Virus record (IMG/VR): IMGVR_UViG_3300036759_000028
Span: 1-20,363 of that record
DNA: 20,363 nucleotides
Reading direction: 5' to 3' (one strand)
DNA from: a virus
Part shown: positions 15,797 through 20,363 of the stretch, one piece after another
Numbering within the stretch: the first letter of the stretch is position 1
Layout: each line of letters starts with the position of its first letter
Program-made: the position numbers and the translations under genes
Notes under the pieces: model-generated
What the model was told of the DNA's origin: nothing
The model's database searches: none
The model's input: the letters and a program-made list of their open reading frames with translations, nothing else

Positions 15797-16569
15797 GAGA
15801 GCACCTTCACTTTCACCTTGGCGACCAGGCAGTCCACGGCAGCGATGTAGAGCCGTTCGGCCAGCACGGTGAACTCGTTGCTGGACCGGTCCAGCGCGTT
15901 CTGCGACACCAGGTCGCTGCGGAGGATGACCACCGCTCCGGTGACGAACGCCCACTGCTCCGGGTCGAGTTTCCCGTTCGATTTCGTCTCCACCCCGGAC
16001 GACACTGCGACCTGAGTACCCAGGTTGGTTTCCAGGTGCCCGGCTGTCCGGACGAGCGCCTGCGCCCCGGACAGCATCGCGGTCACTCCCGGACCCAGCC
16101 AGATCACCGGTTCCCCGGCGTAGGAGCCGTAGCCGACACCTTCCAGGATGCCGAGCGCCTCCACTGGGGTGACCGGCCCGGAGGCAGGGGTGAGATCGGT
16201 GCCGTTGACCAGGATCGTGTCATGGATGCCGACAGCCACCCCTTCGGCCTCCATCGCCGCGAACGCTGCCTTGATCCGGGAGTCGTCCGGATCGAACCCG
16301 AACCCCTTGCAGCGCACCCCGGTCTGGACGCTGAACATGTGCCCATCGGAGAACGATGGTGGATCGAACCGTTTCGTCAACCCCTTGAACCCGGTGCAGT
16401 CCACCGCGTCCACGTCGACCCCGACGCAGTTGTAGGACTCGATCAGCCCCACCAACCCGGCAAACGAGAAGTCGTCAGAGACGGTGGCGATGTCGAGGAT
16501 GCCGGAACGCGGCTGACGCGACGGCGGGGTGAATGGTCCCGCCGTCGTCACCAGAGAAATCGTCGTCAT
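15793..16569 (-). CDS. Virion structural protein, unknown, possibly capsid-related
   Basis: The product is 258 residues with a strong ribosome site (GGAGG six bases before ATG 16569). I do not recognise the family. It follows the major capsid gene by 35 bases and precedes a small Lys-tailed protein, so a head protein is likely. The C-terminal part (EQWAFVTGAVVILRSDLVSQ, then FTVLAERLYIAAVDC) has a pattern like the end of the capsid protein (YPAGTFIKGTADVINL, then TALFFEQGILVAKMC), so distant relation to the HK97 capsid fold or a minor capsid protein is conceivable. That is a weak resemblance seen by eye only. Four Cys are present, with C48 and C58 in SYNCVGVDVDAVDC. Confidence 0.6.
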   Translation of the reverse strand: MTTISLVTTAGPFTPPSRQPRSGILDIATVSDDFSFAGLVGLIESYNCVGVDVDAVDCTGFKGLTKRFDPPSFSDGHMFSVQTGVRCKGFGFDPDDSRIKAAFAAMEAEGVAVGIHDTILVNGTDLTPASGPVTPVEALGILEGVGYGSYAGEPVIWLGPGVTAMLSGAQALVRTAGHLETNLGTQVAVSSGVETKSNGKLDPEQWAFVTGAVVILRSDLVSQNALDRSSNEFTVLAERLYIAAVDCLVAKVKVKVLS

Positions 16570-16604
16570 CGGCTACCTCCTTCCCTCCGCTCGATCCGTC
16601 CGGA

Positions 16605-18230
16605 TCAGGCGCAGGTCAGGTTGGCGGAACCGGTACGCCCGGCGTTGCAGACCGGGATCGTGACCAACTGCGCCTCGTAGCACATCTTCGCTACCAGGAT
16701 GCCCTGTTCGAAGAACAGCGCCGTGTCGAGGTTCTGCACCAGGCTCGCGGCGTCGTAAACGGCGTTGAGGTTGATGACATCGGCGGTGCCCTTGATGAAC
16801 GTTCCTGCCGGGTAGATCAGCGCCTGCACGGTGGCCGGGTAGCCGATCGCCGGGGCAGTCCCGGCCGGGAACGGGGTGTCCTGCCAGTCGTAGACGTACT
16901 GGACGTTGAGGTTGCGGGAGGCAAACAGCGACTCGACGCTCTGACCACCGCAGCCGTTGCGGTTGTCGAGGTCGTTCTGCATCGCACCTTTGACCCACCA
17001 GGGCAGTACGACCTCCATGCTCGCGGTCGGGGACAGCCGGTACTTGGACCTGATGCCGTCGGCGATCAGTGCCAGGCTGTCCACCATGTCGGCGACGGTG
17101 GACCCGTACGCGGTGACCGTCTTCGCGGTACCGGCAGCGGTCGCCATCGCCGCGATCACCTTGGCGTTCATCTTGTGCTGGTGGGCGATCATGCCGCCGG
17201 ACAGGTACCGCTGCACCAGTTCGGGGTAGGCGGCGTTGGTGAGGATCGGTGCCTTGATGCACAGCCCACAGGCGTCGAGCCGGACCTCTGTGAATGCTGG
17301 ACAGGGCACCTCGTAGCACGTCTTGGCGGTCCCTGCGATCGCCTGCGCCTCAGTCTGGCAGAAGCCGACGTTGGAGTAGATGGAGGCGAAGTCGGGGCCG
17401 GAGGTGTACTTGATGCCACCTCGTGCCACGTTGACCTCGGGCACGGACAGGAGGCCCTCGGCAGTTTCACCGGAACATAGGTCGTAGATGGTCTCTGACG
17501 GGGCACACCAGCCACCGGAGGCAACCAGCGACCCGCCAGGAAGCCGAGCCTCATCCATCGCGTGGTACAGCACCTCCATGTCGTCGGAGTGCCGGTCGAT
17601 GGTGAGTTCGTTGGGGAAGTCCAACTTGAACATCGCCACGCCGTAGTGCTGCAAGTTCTCGATGCTGCCGTCACCGGTCGGGGTGCCGAACCCCTTCATC
17701 CTGTTCACCAGCGCCTGGCCGACCTTCTCGAAGTCGTTACCCAGGTCGGAGCCGGTGGAGAACTGTGGCACGTCGGCAGCAGCGGTGATGGTGATCGGGG
17801 CACGGGAGGCGGCGGGTTTGGTGGGACGGGAAGTCCGCTTCGCCAGCACAGCCACCGTCGACCGGGCTGCGATCGGCGGCTCGTCCACGACCTCTGCTTC
17901 CACTACTTCGGCATCGAGATCGTCGCCGTTGTCGTCGCCGTTGTCGTCGGTGGCCTCCACCTCGTCCGGCTCGGCATCTTCGCGCTGAAACCGGGTCTGT
18001 AGCGCGGCATGACGAGCAGTCAGTTCCGCGACGGCCTGGGCACGGGCTGCTTCTTCGCCCTGTGCTGCCTCGATGGCTGCTGCGTACGCTTCCGCCCGGT
18101 CGAGTTCGTCAGCAGTGATCGTGTCCGCGTCACGGAGTTCGCCGAAGGCGGCGAACAGTGAGGCCACGTATTCCGACAACTGGTCATCGGAGAGTTCGGT
18201 GAAGTCAGTCAGGATTTCGAGGGGGTCCAC
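16605..18230 (-). CDS. Major capsid protein (HK97-like) with N-terminal scaffold-like region
   Basis: The product is 541 residues from GTG 18230, preceded by GGAG at a six-base distance. Residues 12-84 are strongly helical and Ala/Glu-rich, 84-118 are acidic (DDNGDDNGDDLDAEVV), 123-145 are basic, and the shell domain begins near 155. This is the layout of an HK97-type capsid protein with a delta or scaffold domain, which a protease would remove; no protease is in the window. The shell part contains SMEVVLPWWVKGAM and, near the end, IYPAGTFIKGTADVINLNAV and TALFFEQGILVAKMCYEA, typical of this fold. It has 11 Cys, five of them in 291-324 (C291, C305, C310, C321, C324), unusual for a capsid protein and a possible source of disulfide links between subunits. 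Confidence 0.85.
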   Translation of the reverse strand: MDPLEILTDFTELSDDQLSEYVASLFAAFGELRDADTITADELDRAEAYAAAIEAAQGEEAARAQAVAELTARHAALQTRFQREDAEPDEVEATDDNGDDNGDDLDAEVVEAEVVDEPPIAARSTVAVLAKRTSRPTKPAASRAPITITAAADVPQFSTGSDLGNDFEKVGQALVNRMKGFGTPTGDGSIENLQHYGVAMFKLDFPNELTIDRHSDDMEVLYHAMDEARLPGGSLVASGGWCAPSETIYDLCSGETAEGLLSVPEVNVARGGIKYTSGPDFASIYSNVGFCQTEAQAIAGTAKTCYEVPCPAFTEVRLDACGLCIKAPILTNAAYPELVQRYLSGGMIAHQHKMNAKVIAAMATAAGTAKTVTAYGSTVADMVDSLALIADGIRSKYRLSPTASMEVVLPWWVKGAMQNDLDNRNGCGGQSVESLFASRNLNVQYVYDWQDTPFPAGTAPAIGYPATVQALIYPAGTFIKGTADVINLNAVYDAASLVQNLDTALFFEQGILVAKMCYEAQLVTIPVCNAGRTGSANLTCA

Positions 18231-18263
18231 GGGTGGCTCCTACGCATCGAGAAGTACGGGTTC

Positions 18264-18274
18264 CGCGTTACGCG
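18264..18274. repeat. Short perfect palindrome CGCGTTACGCG
   Basis: An 11-bp inverted repeat (CGCGT-T-ACGCG) in the gap between the collagen-like gene and the capsid gene, 34 bases upstream of the capsid start. It is not a member of the TTTACG family. A role is unknown; it could be chance in GC-rich sequence. Confidence 0.35.
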
Positions 18275-18330
18275 CTGCCACCAGGCGCCAAGGCCGGGGA
18301 CTCTCCTGACTCAGAACCGTAGACCTGGAT

Positions 18331-18356
18331 CGACTCCCCTGGCTAGAGAGGGGTCG
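18331..18356. promoter_or_regulatory. GC-rich stem-loop next to palindrome copy 5
   Basis: CCCCT at 18336-18340 pairs with AGGGG at 18349-18353, and CGA 18331-18333 with TCG 18354-18356, leaving a two-base bulge and an eight-base loop. It abuts palindrome copy 5 without spacing. On the plus strand it is followed by TTTT, so it looks like a weak terminator against plus-strand transcripts; on the coding strand it is followed by no U-run. Confidence 0.4.
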
Positions 18357-18371
18357 TTTTACGGCGTAAAA
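18357..18371. promoter_or_regulatory. Palindrome copy 5 (TTTTACGGCGTAAAA)
   Basis: A perfect 15-bp inverted repeat just after the stop of the collagen-like gene (18379), 127 bases upstream of the capsid start. The outer pair is T-A instead of C-G, again keeping the symmetry. The capsid is the most highly expressed late gene, so a control site here would matter. Confidence 0.65.
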
Positions 18372-18378
18372 GACCGGC

Positions 18379-18993
18379 TCATGGAGTGTCTTGGAGACAC
18401 ACTTCGATGATTGCGGTGGCTTCCGGGTCACGTTGGTGGACACTGATGACAGTGGCGGTGAACCCCACCGGACAGGCTGGACCAGGTGGGCCTGCTGGCC
18501 CAGGTTCACCCTGAGCGCCCGTCTGGCCCTGCCGCCCTGGTGGCCCTTGTGGACCCATTTCCCCTTCGGGTCCACGGGGGCCACGCCTGCCGGGTATGCC
18601 CTGCTCGCCCTTACCAGGTGGGCCTGGCTCGCCTCGTGGACCGGGGACACCTGGCTGACCGGCTGGACCGGCAGGTCCCTGCTGGCCTATGCCCGGTGCC
18701 CCTGGTGCTCCGTCATTACCCGATTCTCCTGCCGGTCCACGCGGACCTGGCTTCCCTGTCTGCCCGCGTGGACCGGGTTTTCCCTCTCCACCTGTCGGTC
18801 CACGTGCACCGGGTGGGCCTGCCTGGCCTTGGGGACCTGGCGGACCGGTGACGGTGACGGCGGTGGGGACGGAAGCGTCGGCGCTGCTGGGGTTGTCGAG
18901 GATGAGCCCTGCTGCGATGGTGCCTCCGAACGCGACCACCATCAGGATGCCTGCGGCGAGGTAGCCGACGGGGGGCTGGGTGAGCCTGCTCAT
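18379..18993 (-). CDS. Membrane-anchored collagen-like protein
   Basis: The product is 204 residues. Residues about 10-32 form one hydrophobic segment ([20 protein letters not shown]) after a short N-terminus with one Arg, so it could be a membrane anchor or an uncleaved signal; no lipobox Cys is present. Residues 50-173 are Gly-X-Y repeats: 17 triplets, an interruption GIGQQ (101-105), 7 triplets, an interruption GKGEQ (127-131) and 14 triplets. The repeats are Pro-rich, often with GPP, GPR and GKP, as in phage and bacterial collagen-like proteins. Residues 174-204 form a short end with C174 and C199 ([28 protein letters not shown]), perhaps a trimerisation or disulfide-bonded tip. The function is unknown: it may be a virion surface fibre or a host-surface protein. 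ATG 18993 lies seven bases after a strong hairpin. Confidence 0.75.
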   Translation of the reverse strand: MSRLTQPPVGYLAAGILMVVAFGGTIAAGLILDNPSSADASVPTAVTVTGPPGPQGQAGPPGARGPTGGEGKPGPRGQTGKPGPRGPAGESGNDGAPGAPGIGQQGPAGPAGQPGVPGPRGEPGPPGKGEQGIPGRRGPRGPEGEMGPQGPPGRQGQTGAQGEPGPAGPPGPACPVGFTATVISVHQRDPEATAIIEVCLQDTP

Positions 18994-19000
18994 GAGACGA

Positions 19001-19039
19001 CTACGCCCCCTCTAGACCGGATGCCGGTGGGGGGCGTAG
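19001..19039 (-). promoter_or_regulatory. Strong hairpin just upstream of the collagen-like gene
   Basis: CTACGCCCCC (19001-19010) pairs perfectly with GGGGGCGTAG (19030-19039). Inside, ACCGG (19016-19020) pairs with CCGGT (19024-19028) around a three-base loop. The base of the stem is seven bases from the start codon of the collagen-like gene, and the only purine-rich stretch that could be its ribosome site (AGGGGG on the coding strand) is part of the stem. Initiation may therefore depend on opening the stem. There is no U-run after it, so termination by the intrinsic route is unlikely. Confidence 0.55.
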
Positions 19040-19146
19040 CGTGCGATTTGACGTCAGCAATCCCGACTGTACAGCCACTGGGCTTACGGGGTCCAGCGGG
19101 GTACAGCCATGCACAGAGCGGCGTACGCTCGGGTCCACTTGGGCGG

Positions 19147-19163
19147 GAGGGGAAGCACCCCTC
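19147..19163. terminator. Terminator-like stem-loop after the zinc-ribbon gene cluster
   Basis: GAGGGG-AAGCA-CCCCTC, a perfect 6-bp stem and five-base loop, seven bases beyond the stop of the last zinc-ribbon gene (19171). No U-run follows, but terminators without one are common in actinobacteria. Together with the hairpin at 19001-19039 it marks a probable boundary between the small gene cluster and the structural operon. Confidence 0.4.
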
Positions 19164-19170
19164 TGTCCAC

Positions 19171-19392
19171 TCACGGTTCCCCGTCGCGTCCGTAATCCCA
19201 ACCGCAGCGTTCACACACCAGGCCCTTCGTCTCCCGCTGCCGCACCCACCTGCCCATCAGCGAGTGCCAGGTCCGGCCGTTGCAGGTCGGGCAGCGGCGG
19301 GTTTGTCTCCGAGCCAGGGCCGTGTGTTCCGGGCTGTTCGGGCACGAGTCCGGACAAGGGGCAGGCCGATGGAGCGGGCATGGTTCACGCAT
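19171..19392 (-). CDS. Small zinc-ribbon protein
   Basis: The product is 73 residues from ATG 19392, which overlaps the upstream stop as TGATG. C34-P-T-C37 and C60-E-R-C63 form a plausible zinc ribbon, with aromatic and basic residues between (RTWHSLMGRWVRQRE), and a second N-terminal set C5, C13, C17. An in-frame ATG at 19422 (83 aa) is an alternative start. Small zinc-ribbon proteins of unknown role are common in actinobacterial phages; nucleic acid binding is likely but not shown. Confidence 0.65.
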   Translation of the reverse strand: MREPCPLHRPAPCPDSCPNSPEHTALARRQTRRCPTCNGRTWHSLMGRWVRQRETKGLVCERCGWDYGRDGEP

Positions 19393-19595
19393 CACGACGG
19401 TATCGTCCCGCAAATCTGGCATGGCCTCTCTGTCGACACCCAACAGGTCAGTGTGAGGCCCGCACCCAACGAGCAGACATGCCAGATCATCGGCGGGATG
19501 TCGGCAGCCAGCGCATCCCGTTCCTGACACTGTGCACACGCGGCGATGCCGCCGCAGGTGCAGCCCGGCTCGACAGAGGTCACAGGCTCAGCCAT
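19392..19595 (-). CDS. Small Cys-rich protein, zinc-binding candidate
   Basis: The product is 67 residues from ATG 19595, four bases after the upstream stop. Eight Cys are arranged as C12-x-C14, C20-x2-C23, C41, C51 and C59-x2-C62, enough for two metal sites. I do not recognise the family. The stop overlaps the next start (TGATG), suggesting coupled translation. Confidence 0.55.
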   Translation of the reverse strand: MAEPVTSVEPGCTCGGIAACAQCQERDALAADIPPMIWHVCSLGAGLTLTCWVSTERPCQICGTIPS

Positions 19596-19599
19596 CGCC

Positions 19600-19803
19600 T
19601 CACCACCGCTCGTTCGCAATCGCCACCAGGCGGTTGATGGCGGCAACCTGCGCCCAGAAGTCCAACTCGCCCTGCATCGCATCTACCGCAGCCTGCAAGC
19701 GTTCGTGATATTCGGCCTTGCTCGGGTCAGCGATAGCGGCCCTGGCCTCCCGGATCAGACGTGCGGCCTGCTGCCCAGGGGTTTCGGTGGCATGTTCACT
19801 CAT
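19600..19803 (-). CDS. Small helical protein, unknown
   Basis: The product is 67 residues (MSEHATETPGQQAARLIREA...). ATG 19803 is chosen over the upstream ATG at 19836 because AGGAAGGA lies five bases before it. Almost all of the sequence is predicted helix with Ala, Glu and Arg, ending in FWAQVAAINRLVAIANERW. There are no Cys and no motif I recognise. It is spaced by four bases from the next gene. Confidence 0.55.
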   Translation of the reverse strand: MSEHATETPGQQAARLIREARAAIADPSKAEYHERLQAAVDAMQGELDFWAQVAAINRLVAIANERW

Positions 19804-19842
19804 CGGCTTCCTTCCTGATGGCAGTTGCAACGGCATGGCTGG

Positions 19843-20052
19843 TCACAGAAGCGGTGGAGAGGTAGACGTGTCGGGGTCCGTCCACGTCCGCTGCTCAGCC
19901 ATCGGTTCGGCGGTGACGACGCCTGCTCGGAGGATCGTGTGCGTGGTGCGAACCCAGCCGTACCCATGCGGTTCTCCGGCGACATGAACCTCGCGGGTGA
20001 TGGGCCAGTCGACCGCACCATCGTCGGTGGTAGCGGTCGGTTCAGTCGTCAC
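19843..20052 (-). CDS. Small hypothetical protein
   Basis: The product is 69 residues from GTG 20052. GGAGG lies six bases upstream, a strong ribosome site, and the start overlaps the upstream stop by 11 bases (GTGACGACTGA). The frame is open further upstream but inside the previous gene. It is polar with Thr-rich ends and the segment PITREVHVAGEPHGYGWVRT; no domain is recognised. Confidence 0.55.
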   Translation of the reverse strand: MTTEPTATTDDGAVDWPITREVHVAGEPHGYGWVRTTHTILRAGVVTAEPMAEQRTWTDPDTSTSPPLL

Positions 20053-20227
20053 AGTGGGCCTCCACGATGTTCCAGACCGTTCCGCACCGCTCGCACCAGA
20101 CCTGCGGAACATCGGTCCCTGCCAGCGTCCGGCGGCTTTCGACGGAGTAGTCGTGGCCGTGGGTGAGGCATTCTCGGCGGGCGAGTTCGGCACGGGCGGC
20201 GTCGAGGGTGTAGGTCTGCTCAGTCAT
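20042..20227 (-). CDS. Small zinc-ribbon protein
   Basis: The product is 61 residues from ATG 20227, overlapping the upstream stop as ATGACTGA. A C-x2-H motif (C20, H23, also H25) and C45-E-R-C48 are 21 residues apart and make a plausible zinc site. Sequence C-L-T-H-G-H-D-Y followed later by WCERCGTVW is typical of small zinc-ribbon proteins of actinobacterial phages. A longer frame reaches upstream but overlaps the previous gene heavily. Confidence 0.65.
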   Translation of the reverse strand: MTEQTYTLDAARAELARRECLTHGHDYSVESRRTLAGTDVPQVWCERCGTVWNIVEAHCDD

Positions 20228-20363
20228 CGACAGCCACCGCCAGCCTGTCCGCGTTCCCGGACCAGACCGCCCCGGCGTCGGTGTTGGTGTGTGCCCAGCC
20301 GTCATGGCGACCGTTCTCGTCGGTGGGTCGGTCGCAGGCGAAGTGCTTGCCCTCGATGGTCAA
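20220..20363 (-). CDS. Hypothetical protein, 3' end only
   Basis: An open frame enters from the right edge and ends at TGA 20222-20220 with 47 codons visible (ending NADRLAVAVDD). The first visible codon is TTG, so it could be the true start, but the gene may extend outside the window. It overlaps the next gene by eight bases, consistent with the coupled layout of this cluster. No motif is recognised. Confidence 0.5.
   Translation of the reverse strand: MTIEGKHFACDRPTDENGRHDGWAHTNTDAGAVWSGNADRLAVAVDD

Noticed and set aside
13727-15850. Long plus-strand open frame (707 codons) opposite the connector and tail genes
   Set aside because: It crosses several real genes and their boundaries, is extremely Arg/Gly-rich, and has no motif.
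16593-16606. GATCC-GTCC-GGATC hairpin between capsid and the next gene
   Set aside because: Only five base pairs and no U-run; too weak to call a terminator.
18240-18650. Minus-strand frame of 136 codons crossing the collagen-like gene end and the capsid leader
   Set aside because: It is a shifted reading of the Gly-X-Y codons and has no initiation signal; the part in the gap is too short.
18990-19214. Minus-strand frame of 74 codons in the gap before the collagen-like gene
   Set aside because: It overlaps the end of the zinc-ribbon gene by 44 bases, reads through two hairpins and has no ribosome site or motif.
18391-19527. Plus-strand frame of 378 codons opposite the collagen-like gene
   Set aside because: It is the complement of Gly-X-Y codons and continues across both hairpins and the gap; composition (Trp, Thr, Leu, Pro) is an artefact of the repeat.
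1-20363. tRNA or rRNA genes, insertion sequence ends, integrase or attachment site
   Set aside because: No cloverleaf-like sequence, terminal inverted repeats or recombinase motif was seen on reading both strands; a covariance search was not possible.

Overview
This window is the late structural region of a long-tailed (siphovirus-type) phage or prophage. Base composition is GC-rich, GTG starts are frequent, and the protein families are those of actinobacterial phages: a tail chaperone pair in overlapping frames, a tape measure ending in the FASGG/VGESGPE motif, a Gp37-like minor tail protein and a fibre made of GPAGG-LTGTYPNP repeats. An actinobacterial host is therefore likely, but the genus cannot be fixed from the sequence. 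Nothing shows whether it is a free phage, a prophage or a metagenomic contig; no integrase, attachment site, terminase, portal, protease or lysis gene lies in the window.

Almost every gene is on the minus strand, so the operon reads from high to low coordinates. From the right edge: (1) 20363-19171, a cluster of small overlapping or tightly spaced genes, several with zinc-ribbon cysteine pairs; (2) 19170-18379, a gap with two strong hairpins, then a gene for a membrane-anchored collagen-like protein; (3) 18230-15566, the major capsid protein, a second head protein candidate and a small Lys-tailed protein; (4) 15556-12772, major tail protein, head-to-tail adaptor, a probable tail terminator or stopper, and an HK97 gp10-like protein; (5) 12703-12066, the tail assembly chaperone pair; (6) 12043-11501, an HNH endonuclease on the opposite strand, filling the gap between the chaperones and the tape measure; (7) 11478-499, tape measure, Dit-like distal tail protein, Gp37-like minor tail protein with fibronectin-type domains, and a 1441-residue collar-tipped fibre; (8) 498-1, a 27-residue membrane peptide and the 5' part of a glycine-rich tail protein.

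The feature that ordinary annotation would miss is a family of five near-identical palindromes, consensus CTTTACGNCGTAAAG, at about 372, 4990, 8565, 12765 and 18364. Four lie in gaps between structural genes and one lies inside a coding sequence. The inside copy differs by a change that keeps the symmetry (T...A for G...C), which suggests binding of a dimeric DNA-binding protein. Two copies sit next to GC-rich stem-loops, one is fused to a Shine-Dalgarno sequence, and two share a stop codon context. They are spaced roughly every 3.6-5.6 kb through the late operon. I think this is a distributed operator system, comparable in idea (not in sequence) to the stoperators of cluster A mycobacteriophages.

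Other notable points: the virion proteins are unusually cysteine-rich; the HNH gene looks leaderless with its own extended -10 and overlapping inverted repeats; and the chaperone overlap lacks an obvious slippery heptamer. No stretch over 300 bases is without a gene. The longest gaps are 18994-19170 and 18231-18378, both holding palindromes or hairpins.
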